Assembly (NCBI RefSeq): GCF_028767185.1
Contig: NZ_JARACK010000004.1
Coordinates: 62,001 to 126,000 of the forward strand
Direction: 5' to 3'
Length of the DNA: 64,000 nucleotides
From: Mangrovimonas aestuarii
GTDB taxonomy: Bacteria > Bacteroidota > Bacteroidia > Flavobacteriales > Flavobacteriaceae
Shown here: in pieces, positions 1 through 7,930 of the stretch
How positions within the stretch are numbered: position 1 is the stretch's first letter
Layout of the letters: each line of letters begins with the position of its first letter
Translations under genes and position numbers: made by a program
The notes under the pieces: generated by a model
Database searches by the model: none
What the model was told of the DNA's origin: nothing
The model's input: only the letters and a program-made list of their open reading frames with translations

Positions 1-225
1 CATAGCTTCGTCTGCAGTTTCTTCAACAGCATTAGCAGCGTCTTCCATAGCTTCTCCGGTAGCATCGGCAGCATGGTCTACAGCATCAGCTGCATCGTCC
101 ATAGCTTCACCTGCAGCATCTTGAGCATTTTCTACAGCGTCTTCGGCTTTTTTAGTGTCTCTACAAGATGTGATTGATGCGCCAAGAGCTAATAATAAAG
201 CAGCGCTCATTACGAATTTTTTCAT
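1..225 (-). CDS. Ala-rich repeat lipoprotein (partial, cut by left edge)
   Basis: The start codon is at 225-223 and the frame stays open to base 1, giving 75 visible residues. The N-terminus has a short basic and hydrophobic leader ending in a lipobox (SITSC) with Cys21, so the product should be a membrane-anchored lipoprotein. After Cys21 the chain is almost only Ala, Glu, Asp, Val and Met in near-repeats (GEAMDDAADAV, then GEAMEDAANAV), the pattern of a long amphipathic helix of about 11-residue period. No enzyme motif is visible. Function is unknown; a periplasmic stress or envelope-spacer role is only a guess. The C-terminus lies outside the window. Confidence 0.75.
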   Translation of the reverse strand, partial: MKKFVMSAALLLALGASITSCRDTKKAEDAVENAQDAAGEAMDDAADAVDHAADATGEAMEDAANAVEETADEAM

Positions 226-259
226 TGGTTCAAGTTTTAGTGTTAATTTTTAATGAACA

Positions 260-291
260 CGAATGTAATAACTAATTTTATAATTTAACAA
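260..291 (-). promoter_or_regulatory. Possible promoter of the Ala-rich lipoprotein
   Basis: On the minus strand TTG (291-289) is followed 21 bases later by TACATTCG (267-260), one mismatch from the Bacteroidota -7 element TAnnTTTG. It lies 35 bases before the ATG. Seen by eye only. Confidence 0.4.
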
Positions 292-341
292 GAATTTCGT
301 TAAAAAAATTAACAAATTATTTACTACATAGCGGTTTACTT

Positions 342-1622
342 TTATTTACGAATAAAGTCTAGTATTTGGATTACGGCGCCACGATTTTCTTTTATGTAGA
401 GGTTGTTTTTTTTGCCTGATTTATCTCTAAGTATCTTATTATCTATAAGTTGGTTTAAAGTGTTTTTGGCTTCTATTTTGTTTGAAATAGAAGTCATTCC
501 TCCTTTGGAAATCATTTGAGCTGCTTCAGGAAATTTGGTGTAATGTTGGCCAATAATAATTGGTACGCCAAATACAGCTGCCTCAAGGGTGTTGTGTAGC
601 CCTGTACTGCCCATTGCACCCCCAACATAAGCTATATCGGCATAATTATATACTTTGGTAAGTAATCCGATAGTGTTTAAAATGAGAACTTGGTATTCAG
701 AAATGTTTTTGCCGTCAAGTTCTGAATAACAAACTACAGGCATTGTAATACTTTGCTTTAGTTTATCTATTTGATTAGTCTTTATATTATGAGGAGCAAT
801 AATGTATTTCACGTTTTTATGTGAAGACTCATTAATGTACGGCACTAAAACTTCTTCGTCTTCTGGCCACGAACTCCCTACGACCACACACAGAGAATCC
901 TGTTTGAATTGTTCTATAAATTCTAAAGTGTTATTTTGAAGCAATTGATTTGATACGCGATCAAACCTTGTATCGCCGCTAAGCGTTACTTGGTTATATT
1001 CAATGGTTTTTAATAATTTTACCGAGGCTTCGTCCTGGGTAAATATATGTTCAAATGCAAATAAAGCTTTGCGGAACTGGTCGCCATACCATTTAAAAAA
1101 GATCTGATCCTTTCTAAATAATGCAGAAATCAAAATAGCCTTACGATTCTGCTTTTTAAGTTCATTGAGCACATTAGGCCAAATTTCATATTTTACAAAA
1201 ATGGTGAGTTCCGGTTTAATGAGATCTAAAAAGCGTTTGGCATTTTTTTGTGTATCTAATGGCAGATAGACCACTACATCAGCAATGGGACTGTTTTTTC
1301 TCACTTCATAACCCGAGGGAGAGAAAAACGAAATGATTACTTTATGGTTAGGATAATCTTTTCTTAATTCCTCGAAAACGGGAAGTCCTTGTTCATATTC
1401 TCCCAAAGAAGCACAGTGAAACCAAAGTGTTTTGTCATTAGCTTGAATTGTAGCCTTGAGTTTACTAAATGTCTCTTTCCTGCCTTTAACGCCTAAGCGG
1501 ATTTTATGATTAAATAACCCAATGATTTTCAGGGTTAATTGAGTAAGCTGAATGCCTATATTATAAATAATATTCAAACCAGTTTCTTTGTTGCTAAAGT
1601 ACGGTTCTTTCGTAAAATTCAT
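342..1622 (-). CDS. waaA: 3-deoxy-D-manno-octulosonic acid (Kdo) transferase
   Basis: WaaA transfers Kdo from CMP-Kdo to the lipid A precursor on the inner face of the inner membrane. The N-terminal half carries WFHCASLGEYEQG, which holds the conserved catalytic Glu region of the family. The C-terminal half has GGAMGSTGLHNTLEAAVFG and GQHYTKFPEA, typical of the nucleotide-sugar half of this GT-B fold. The open frame extends upstream to 1733, but that would run into the divergent aminotransferase gene. The ATG at 1622 gives 426 residues beginning just before the usual hydrophobic YNIGIQL segment, so I chose it. Its leader is only a few tens of bases and overlaps the promoter of the divergent gene. 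Confidence 0.93.
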   Translation of the reverse strand: MNFTKEPYFSNKETGLNIIYNIGIQLTQLTLKIIGLFNHKIRLGVKGRKETFSKLKATIQANDKTLWFHCASLGEYEQGLPVFEELRKDYPNHKVIISFFSPSGYEVRKNSPIADVVVYLPLDTQKNAKRFLDLIKPELTIFVKYEIWPNVLNELKKQNRKAILISALFRKDQIFFKWYGDQFRKALFAFEHIFTQDEASVKLLKTIEYNQVTLSGDTRFDRVSNQLLQNNTLEFIEQFKQDSLCVVVGSSWPEDEEVLVPYINESSHKNVKYIIAPHNIKTNQIDKLKQSITMPVVCYSELDGKNISEYQVLILNTIGLLTKVYNYADIAYVGGAMGSTGLHNTLEAAVFGVPIIIGQHYTKFPEAAQMISKGGMTSISNKIEAKNTLNQLIDNKILRDKSGKKNNLYIKENRGAVIQILDFIRK

Positions 1623-1652
1623 TGGCTGTAGTCGCCGAATTTTGTAATTTCG
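1622..1652 (+). promoter_or_regulatory. Promoter of the degT-type operon
   Basis: TTG at 1622-1624 and TAATTTCG at 1645-1652 (one mismatch to TAnnTTTG) are separated by 20 bases. The -7 box ends six bases before the ATG at 1659, so the transcript would have almost no leader. The -33 element touches the start codon of the divergent waaA. Confidence 0.55.
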
Positions 1653-1658
1653 TGGCTT

Positions 1659-2798
1659 ATGAGAAAAATACAAATGGTTGACCTTAACGGTCAGTATCAA
1701 GAGATAAAAGAAGCTGTAAACAATTCCATCCAAGAAGTGTTGGAATCTTCAGCATATATTAATGGTCCCGAAGTGCATAAGCTTCAAAAGGGACTGGAAG
1801 ATTATTTAGGAGTAAAACATGTTATTCCATGTGCCAACGGAACAGATGCCCTACAGATTGCCATGATGGGATTAGGGCTTCAACCAGGTGATGAAGTAAT
1901 CACTGCCGACTTTACCTTCGCGGCAACTGTTGAGGTGATTGCGTTATTGCAGTTAACGCCTGTTTTGGTCGATGTTGAACCAGATACATTCAACATAGAT
2001 TTAGAAGCTGTAAAACGTGCCATTACACCAAAAACAAAAGCGATAGTTCCTGTGCATTTATTTGGACAGTGTGCCAATATGGAAGCCATTATGGAAATTG
2101 CTAAAGAGCATAATCTTTATGTGATTGAAGATAATGCCCAGGCAATTGGTGCTAATTATACTTATAGTAACGGAACAAAAGCTAAAGCAGGAACTATTGG
2201 TCATGTGGGAGCTACTTCATTTTTTCCGTCCAAAAATTTAGGATGTTATGGAGATGGTGGTGCCATTTTTACGAACGATGATGATTTGGCTCACACTATT
2301 CGTGGAATAGTTAACCATGGAATGTATGAGCGCTACCATCATGATGTGGTGGGAGTGAATTCCAGATTGGATTCTGTTCAGGCTGCTGTGCTAAATGCAA
2401 AATTGCCAAAACTTGATGGTTATAACCAAAAACGTATTGAGGCGGCAAATAAATACGATGCTGCTTTTAAAGATGAAGCAAAAATCACTACTCCCTACCG
2501 TAATGGAGCTGAAGATAATCATGTGTTCCATCAATATACTTTAACGTTGGACGCTAGTGTAGATCGTGACGGTTTGGTAAAACACTTAAACGACAACGGT
2601 ATTCCTTGTGGTGTTTATTATCCCATACCGTTACATGCTCAAAAGGCATATAAAGATGAACGTTACAATGAAGCTGATTTTACTGTAACCAATCAAATTG
2701 TTAAACAAGTGATCTCTCTGCCAATGCACACTGAATTGGATGATGAGCAGATTGATTTTATTGCAACACACGTAAAAGCGTTTGTGAATGTTAAGTAA
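1659..2798 (+). CDS. DegT/DnrJ/EryC1/StrS family aminotransferase
   Basis: A PLP-dependent fold-type I enzyme of the sugar aminotransferase family, 379 residues, which is normal for the family. These enzymes aminate nucleotide-linked keto-sugars used in O-antigen, capsule or glycoprotein glycans. The PLP-binding segment is visible as SFFPSKNLGCYGDGG, with Lys192 the expected Schiff-base residue, and IEDNAQAIGA holds the Asp that contacts the pyridine nitrogen. It is the first gene of a tightly packed operon: the next gene overlaps its end by 11 bases and galE follows. This context suggests surface glycan synthesis. The exact sugar substrate cannot be read from sequence. Confidence 0.9.
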   Translation: MRKIQMVDLNGQYQEIKEAVNNSIQEVLESSAYINGPEVHKLQKGLEDYLGVKHVIPCANGTDALQIAMMGLGLQPGDEVITADFTFAATVEVIALLQLTPVLVDVEPDTFNIDLEAVKRAITPKTKAIVPVHLFGQCANMEAIMEIAKEHNLYVIEDNAQAIGANYTYSNGTKAKAGTIGHVGATSFFPSKNLGCYGDGGAIFTNDDDLAHTIRGIVNHGMYERYHHDVVGVNSRLDSVQAAVLNAKLPKLDGYNQKRIEAANKYDAAFKDEAKITTPYRNGAEDNHVFHQYTLTLDASVDRDGLVKHLNDNGIPCGVYYPIPLHAQKAYKDERYNEADFTVTNQIVKQVISLPMHTELDDEQIDFIATHVKAFVNVK

Positions 2799-4347
2799 AT
2801 TAGCTTTAGGTCTATTTTTTTTAACTCTTAATTTGTCGGCGCAAACAGATTCCTTGGATTTGAGATTTGTTTCTAATCTTGAGAAAGAGTTTTTCCTTAA
2901 TAGTGTCAGGGATTCAATTAATATAGATTACATAGCAGGGTTGACTGTAATTGATAGTTCCTGTACATTGAAAAGAATTGAAAAGTATTCTAGCAGAATT
3001 AATTCAGTTATTAATATCCTACCATTAGAAAAGCAAAAAAAAGGGAAAAAAGAGAAAAAGAGAATCAAGGAGATTTACGATATTATTCACGAAACCTTCT
3101 TTAAAAAATACACTCTCGAAGCTTACTTTACAGATATCTTCGAATTAGGTCACTATAACTGTGTGACAGCCTCGGCTTTATATGCTTATGTTTTTGAAAA
3201 GATAAATATCCCATATACAATAAAAGAGGAACCAGGTCATGTCTATATCATTGCTTATCCAAATGTCTACGATATCTATTTGGAAACAACAGTTCCGGGA
3301 GAATATGGTTTTTATATTCCTGAAGAAGATACTATTAGGGAAATTGTTGATGAGCTTGTGGCAATGAAACTTGTTTCTATTGATGAACTATCTGCAAAAG
3401 GGTATTCTCAAACCTATCAGGAGTATTATTTTGATGAAAATTACTTGAGTCTAAAAAATTTGATAGGTGCCCAATATTATAATAGAGCTGTTTTTGCAAT
3501 TGCAGAAGAAGATTATGAAGAAGGATATTTTAACCTTGAAAAGGCCAAGTTTTTTTACACAACTGAGTTGAGTGAATATTTGACAAAGGAAGTGCTTTAT
3601 TTGTTAGTTGTTCAAAAAGAATATGATAACATAGAGGATGTTGCTTTTTTAATCAAGTCACTGGATGTTCTAGAGTTCAAAAAAGATTATACCGAAGATA
3701 ATTTAAAGGGGCTTTTATATAAAATAGCTAATAACGATAGTAATGATGTTGAATTTTTAGATGGGGTTTTACAGCGCTTTTCAAGCATAAAAGAAAGTCG
3801 AGTTAAGAATATTGCCTTAGAGTACATTAATTTATTTGTAAGTCAACATTATGCTAGAAATAATAATTTAGATAAGGCTATAAAGTATGCTAATGGTGTT
3901 TTGAAAATCGATGATGATAATAAAAATGCAAGAGAACTTATAGTGTGGAGTGTGCAAAAAAAGGTTGCACTTTTACCGCTTTCTGAAAGTTCTTTGGGAA
4001 AAGTGGATGAGTATTTTAAAGTATACCCCTTTTTAGAAGGCAATGTTGTTATGAACACAATGAAAATATTGATTTATGCAAGATGGGCTCAGTTCAATTT
4101 TAAAAAGCATAATATCACCAAGGCTAATGATTATTTGAAAAAAATGGAGGGGGTTTATAAAGTAAATCCTAATGTTCAGGTTTCACCTGAGATGTTTTGT
4201 GAAGTTTATCTTTCAGCTGGTAGATATTATTATGGTAAGTTGAATTTAGAAATGTCTGAAAAATTGCTTCGTAAAGGTTTGGTCTTTAATCCGGACCATA
4301 TTGATTTAAATAGAGTTCTTAATTACGTATTAGAAGATATTCAATGA
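2788..4347 (+). CDS. Secreted transglutaminase-like/TPR protein
   Basis: 519 residues with an N-terminal signal peptide (about residues 1-18, ending LSAQ), so probably exported. Residues 100-170 look like a transglutaminase-like (papain-fold) core: HYNCVTASALY with Cys125, then EEPGHVYI with His151, then YDIYLETT, in the order Cys-His-acidic. The region from about 210 to the end is rich in paired helices and resembles degenerate TPR repeats. Such proteins may act as proteases, amidases or scaffolds; the substrate is unknown. The start overlaps the aminotransferase by 11 bases and galE overlaps its end by 4, so the three are surely cotranscribed. A secreted transglutaminase inside a nucleotide-sugar operon is unusual. 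Confidence 0.75.
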   Translation: MLSKLALGLFFLTLNLSAQTDSLDLRFVSNLEKEFFLNSVRDSINIDYIAGLTVIDSSCTLKRIEKYSSRINSVINILPLEKQKKGKKEKKRIKEIYDIIHETFFKKYTLEAYFTDIFELGHYNCVTASALYAYVFEKINIPYTIKEEPGHVYIIAYPNVYDIYLETTVPGEYGFYIPEEDTIREIVDELVAMKLVSIDELSAKGYSQTYQEYYFDENYLSLKNLIGAQYYNRAVFAIAEEDYEEGYFNLEKAKFFYTTELSEYLTKEVLYLLVVQKEYDNIEDVAFLIKSLDVLEFKKDYTEDNLKGLLYKIANNDSNDVEFLDGVLQRFSSIKESRVKNIALEYINLFVSQHYARNNNLDKAIKYANGVLKIDDDNKNARELIVWSVQKKVALLPLSESSLGKVDEYFKVYPFLEGNVVMNTMKILIYARWAQFNFKKHNITKANDYLKKMEGVYKVNPNVQVSPEMFCEVYLSAGRYYYGKLNLEMSEKLLRKGLVFNPDHIDLNRVLNYVLEDIQ

Positions 4348-5372
4348 AAGTATTAGTAACAGGAGGTCTCGGCTTTATCGGGTCGCATACAGTTGTAGAA
4401 TTGCAAAATGAAGGGTTTGAAGTCGTAATCATCGATAATCTTTCAAATTCATCAATTCAGGTATTGGAAGGCATCACTTCAATCACTGGAAAGGAACCTG
4501 TGTTTGAAAAACTTGATCTTAGAGATAAGTTTGCAGTTCAATCTTTTTTCAGGGAGCATAATGATTTAGAAGGAGTAATACACTTTGCGGCTAGTAAGGC
4601 AGTTGGGGAAAGTGTTGAGAATCCACTACTGTATTATGAGAACAATATCAATACATTAGTTTACGTGCTTCAGGAGCTAAAACAGTTGAAGCGCGCTAAT
4701 TTCATTTTTAGCTCATCTTGTACTGTTTATGGGCAAGCTGATGTATTGCCAATTAAAGAAGATGCCCCTGTAAAACCAGCTGAGTCGCCTTATGGAAACA
4801 CCAAACAAATAGGGGAGGAGATTATAAAGGATAGTTGTAACGTTATTGATCATTTAAATGCAATTTCTTTGCGTTATTTCAATCCGGTTGGAGCGCATGA
4901 GACAGCGAATATTGGAGAGCTTCCTATTGGAGTTCCTCAAAACCTTGTACCATTTATAACCCAAACTGCCATAGGTATTCGTGAGCAATTGGCTGTGTTT
5001 GGAAATGATTACCCTACAGAAGATGGTACTTGTATTCGTGATTACATTCATGTGGTTGATTTAGCTAAAGCACATGTTGTTGCCCTTCAGCGTTTGTTGA
5101 AGGAAGATAACAAGGCAAATTATGAAGTGTTTAATTTGGGGACTGGAAAAGGTAGTTCTGTATTGGAAGTAATAGAATCTTTTGAACGTGTTACTGGAGA
5201 AAAACTAAATTATAGAATAGCTGATAGACGACCTGGAGATGTTGTGGCTGCTTATGCTGATACAACTTACGCAAATGAAGAATTGGGGTGGAAGTCCAAG
5301 TTTACATTGGATGACGCTATGTTCTCCGCTTGGAAGTGGGAACAGAAAATACGTAAGAAACAGGCTTCATAA
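4344..5372 (+). CDS. galE: UDP-glucose 4-epimerase
   Basis: Interconverts UDP-glucose and UDP-galactose (and possibly the N-acetyl forms) with bound NAD. The Rossmann motif GGLGFIGSHT is at residues 7-16, and the short-chain dehydrogenase catalytic set is present: Ser near 125 in SSSCTVYG, and Tyr150 and Lys154 in YGNTK. The 342-residue length is standard. The ATG overlaps the stop of the preceding gene by 4 bases, which indicates translational coupling. It supplies galactose-type sugars for the glycan pathway suggested by the operon's first gene. Confidence 0.95.
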   Translation: MKVLVTGGLGFIGSHTVVELQNEGFEVVIIDNLSNSSIQVLEGITSITGKEPVFEKLDLRDKFAVQSFFREHNDLEGVIHFAASKAVGESVENPLLYYENNINTLVYVLQELKQLKRANFIFSSSCTVYGQADVLPIKEDAPVKPAESPYGNTKQIGEEIIKDSCNVIDHLNAISLRYFNPVGAHETANIGELPIGVPQNLVPFITQTAIGIREQLAVFGNDYPTEDGTCIRDYIHVVDLAKAHVVALQRLLKEDNKANYEVFNLGTGKGSSVLEVIESFERVTGEKLNYRIADRRPGDVVAAYADTTYANEELGWKSKFTLDDAMFSAWKWEQKIRKKQAS

Positions 5373-5468
5373 TGTGTTAGTGATATTCAGGTTCTATTGG
5401 GGGATTCTGAATGAAAAGGTTATTTTGTTTGGTTTTTCGTACTTAACAAGGATTTAATATTTCTAATT

Positions 5469-5498
5469 TTGTTAAAAAAGATTACTTTCCTTACTTTG
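5469..5498 (+). promoter_or_regulatory. Promoter of the small gene at 5505
   Basis: TTG at 5469-5471 and TTACTTTG at 5491-5498 (one mismatch to TAnnTTTG) are separated by 19 bases. The expected transcription start falls on or next to the ATG at 5505. Confidence 0.55.
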
Positions 5499-5504
5499 TA
5501 AAAA

Positions 5505-5711
5505 ATGATAAGAGAAAACATGAAATTGATTACAATCCAAAGGGAAACCAAACAAGAAAAACGATTTACACCCAAAATGGGTGAATTGTTAACCAAAGTA
5601 ACGTATATCAAGAAAACTTTTTTGAGTATACCTTACAAAACATTACACAAGTATCGCGAAACCTATTATGGTGAAGTTAAAGATTGCGAGAACTGTAACT
5701 TGGCAACTTAG
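5505..5711 (+). CDS. Small basic protein of unknown function
   Basis: 68 residues, rich in Lys, with no signal peptide or membrane segment. The C-terminal part contains the string KTLHKYRETYYGEVKDCENC, with two Cys close to the end (CENC). I think similar short proteins occur in other flavobacteria, but I cannot name a family. Support for a real gene: its own promoter-like sequence directly upstream and a strong terminator directly downstream, with nothing else in the interval. A second ATG at 5520 would give a 63-residue product with a short leader; the ATG at 5505 would be nearly leaderless. Confidence 0.6.
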   Translation: MIRENMKLITIQRETKQEKRFTPKMGELLTKVTYIKKTFLSIPYKTLHKYRETYYGEVKDCENCNLAT

Positions 5712-5730
5712 AAATTAAACATAAATCAAA

Positions 5731-5759
5731 AAAGAGGTCTTTTAAAGACCTCTTTTTTA
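5731..5759. terminator. Bidirectional terminator between the small gene and lspA
   Basis: The inverted repeat GAGGTCTT/AAGACCTC is flanked by A-run and T-run on the two sides, so it can terminate both converging transcripts. The stop of lspA is inside its T-run. Confidence 0.85.
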
Positions 5760-6263
5760 TGTTGTTTCTTCTGTTTTGCAATCGGGTTTACTCTTAAAAT
5801 GGGATAGTAATAGAAACCCCATTCCCGTCATTACCGATACATCGGCTATATTAAATATTCCAGTTCTAAAAATACCTCCTAAATCTATATGTAGAAAGTC
5901 GGTTACCGATCCGAAAACAATTCTATCGAATACATTGGCGATACCTCCGCCAATTATGCAGGAGAATCCTATCAAAGACCATTTGTCCAATTGTTTATTT
6001 TTAAAAATGTAATAGGTAACATATCCTAAAACAACAATTGGTAAAATAAGTAGAAGCAATAACCTTAATGTTGGATGAAAATCACTTCCCAAACTTAAAA
6101 AGGCGCCTGTGTTTTCAACATTAGTTAGCTTAAAGTACTTGCCAATGATAGGGCTTTGTGAGTGTGGTTGAACAGAACCTCTAACAATAACCTTAGAAAT
6201 CTGATCGATTGCTATATTGAAAATTATAAGTCCTGCTATCGCGATATTGCGAGATAATTTCAT
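5757..6263 (-). CDS. lspA: Lipoprotein signal peptidase (signal peptidase II)
   Basis: Aspartic protease of the inner membrane that removes the signal peptide of prolipoproteins after diacylglyceryl transfer. Family motifs appear in order: DQISK (20-24), NTGAFLSL, GGGIANVFDR, GSVTDFLH and FNIADV. Asp122 and Asp141 are the expected catalytic pair. Four hydrophobic segments fit the known topology, and 168 residues is normal. The gene starts 2 bases after the stop of fabD and must be cotranscribed with it. The many lipoproteins encoded in this window (GldB, the GIN protein, the left-edge lipoprotein) are its likely substrates. Confidence 0.95.
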   Translation of the reverse strand: MKLSRNIAIAGLIIFNIAIDQISKVIVRGSVQPHSQSPIIGKYFKLTNVENTGAFLSLGSDFHPTLRLLLLLILPIVVLGYVTYYIFKNKQLDKWSLIGFSCIIGGGIANVFDRIVFGSVTDFLHIDLGGIFRTGIFNIADVSVMTGMGFLLLSHFKSKPDCKTEETT

Positions 6264-6265
6264 AC

Positions 6266-7159
6266 TTAAGCTTCGGTATTAAATTCAGCCGAAGCTACTG
6301 CTGAAGCGCGATCAATTTTCTTAACTAATCCTTGTAATACTTTGCCAGGACCAACTTCTGTAAACAAAGTAGCTCCGTCTGTAATCATTTGCTGAACAGA
6401 CTGTGTCCATCTTACAGGAGCAGTAAGTTGAGAAATCAAATTCGTTTTGATAGCGTTTTCGTCAATTACTGCATTAGCTGTAACGTTTTGGTAAATAGGG
6501 CAGTTTGGTGTGTTGAAAGCGGTAGCCTCTATAGCAGCAGCCAATTCTTCACGAGCTGGTTCCATTAAAGGTGAGTGGAATGCTCCTCCTACAGGAAGTA
6601 CCAATGCACGTTTTGCACCTTCTGCTTTTAAAGTTTCACATGCTGCGTTGATGGCTTCAACTTCTCCCGAAATTACCAATTGACCAGGGCAGTTGTAATT
6701 TGCTGCAACTACTATACCTTCGGTAGAAGTACAAACTCTTTCTACGATATCGTCTGCCAATCCAAGTACAGCAGCCATGGTGCTAGGTTTAATTTCACAA
6801 GCTTTTTGCATTGCCATAGCGCGCTGGGCAACTAATCTTAATCCATCTTCAAAATTTAAAGTACCATTAGCTACTAATGCAGAGAACTCTCCTAAAGAGT
6901 GACCAGCAACCATGTCTGGTTTAAAACTATCACCTAAAGTTTTTGCTAAAATCACAGAATGCAAAAAGATAGCTGGTTGGGTAACTTTAGTTTGCTTTAA
7001 GTCCTCAGCAGACCCTTCGAACATAATGTCAGTGATTGAAAATCCAAGAATTTCATTGGCTTTTTCAAATAATTCTTGTGCTAAAGGTGAGTTTTCGTAA
7101 AGGTCTAAACCCATTCCAGTGAATTGGGCTCCTTGACCAGGGAATATATATGCGTTCAT
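6266..7159 (-). CDS. fabD: Malonyl-CoA:ACP transacylase
   Basis: Loads malonyl groups onto acyl carrier protein for fatty acid synthesis. The nucleophile elbow GHSLGEFSA places Ser88 as the acyl-carrying residue. His195 in GGAFHSPLM is the partner, and GPGKVLQGLVKKI near the end is the usual C-terminal motif. The 297-residue length is normal. Transcription is leftward, with lspA 2 bases downstream and a pseudogene upstream. A perfect -7 element sits 24 bases before the start codon. Confidence 0.96.
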   Translation of the reverse strand: MNAYIFPGQGAQFTGMGLDLYENSPLAQELFEKANEILGFSITDIMFEGSAEDLKQTKVTQPAIFLHSVILAKTLGDSFKPDMVAGHSLGEFSALVANGTLNFEDGLRLVAQRAMAMQKACEIKPSTMAAVLGLADDIVERVCTSTEGIVVAANYNCPGQLVISGEVEAINAACETLKAEGAKRALVLPVGGAFHSPLMEPAREELAAAIEATAFNTPNCPIYQNVTANAVIDENAIKTNLISQLTAPVRWTQSVQQMITDGATLFTEVGPGKVLQGLVKKIDRASAVASAEFNTEA

Positions 7160-7183
7160 AATGTTGTTTTAAAATTAGTCCTG

Positions 7184-7191
7184 CAAAAATA
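7184..7191 (-). promoter_or_regulatory. -7 element of the fabD-lspA promoter
   Basis: TATTTTTG on the minus strand matches TAnnTTTG exactly, 24 bases before the fabD ATG. I do not see a TTG at the matching -33 distance. Confidence 0.5.
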
Positions 7192-7249
7192 GGAATATTT
7201 TATTTAGCTCCTTTTTTAATGCATTCTAATCTAAACTATGTGAGTTAAA

Positions 7250-7828
7250 TCATCTAAATCTGTATTTGAGTGCTAAACCATACGACCGCTTATAGCTAAG
7301 AAAACCGACTTGAATTTGTTCTTTCTGATAGGGTTTTGTAAATAAATATGTGCTCCCGATACCTATAGCCTCTCCGTCAATTACATCCCAATAATCGTGA
7401 TAGCCATCAGGTCCTTCTACTCGGCTTATTCCTACAATTGTTGCGAGTATATATCCCGGCCATCCATACTTCCAGCCATAGCGGCGCTGTATGAAAGATG
7501 CGCCTGAAAATGCCGCTGCAGTATGTCCTGAAGGAAAAGAGTCGTATAATTCTCGTCCTTCAGGTCTTTTTTTGTGTACAGTATATTTGAGGGCATAAGT
7601 TAAGGCCGTGGTGGTGCCTTAGGAGAGAGCCAATTTCTTTGTGTCGGTGTAGTCTTTTTTTATTAGGGTTATGACACCTGCGCAACAGGAAGTGCAATCT
7701 GTAAAACATCGCCAATATCTTCTAAAACAAATTCCCACTTTTCATGATCACCATCTGTTGAATTTTGTGATTGACACAATGGACTTGCGAATAGATGAAA
7801 ACTAAAAGTAATGGCAATATGTTCTCAT
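7250..7828 (-). pseudogene. PAP2-family phosphatase pseudogene
   Basis: Reading leftward, the reconstructed product ends with clear PAP2 superfamily motifs: KKRPEGRELYDSFPSGHTAA, then GISRVEGPDGYHDYWDVIDG, close to the family pattern KxxxxxxRP, PSGH, SRxxxxxHxxxD. The reading frame is broken. A TAA stop (7619-7621) lies just before GTTTALTYALKY. A frameshift near 7680-7684 separates EDIGDVLQIALPV from AGVITLIKKDYTD, and the first codons after the apparent ATG at 7828 are also out of frame. At least three lesions make this a decayed lipid-phosphatase or undecaprenyl-PP phosphatase-like gene. It ends at the TGA at 7252-7250. Confidence 0.85.
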
Positions 7829-7930
7829 AATGAGTTACGTTTAATTCAATACTGTAGGCTTTTTAGAGAGTACTGATTATATTATGAGGTGATAATAATG
7901 TTTTGAGTTAAAAGGGGGGAATACGTTAAA

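Noticed and set aside
1-180. Short repeats at the left edge resembling a CRISPR array
   Set aside because: The repeats are in frame, vary in sequence and encode an Ala-rich helix; spacers are absent.
1620-1733. Longer N-terminus for waaA
   Set aside because: It would overlap the divergent aminotransferase by 75 bases and gives residues unlike the family.
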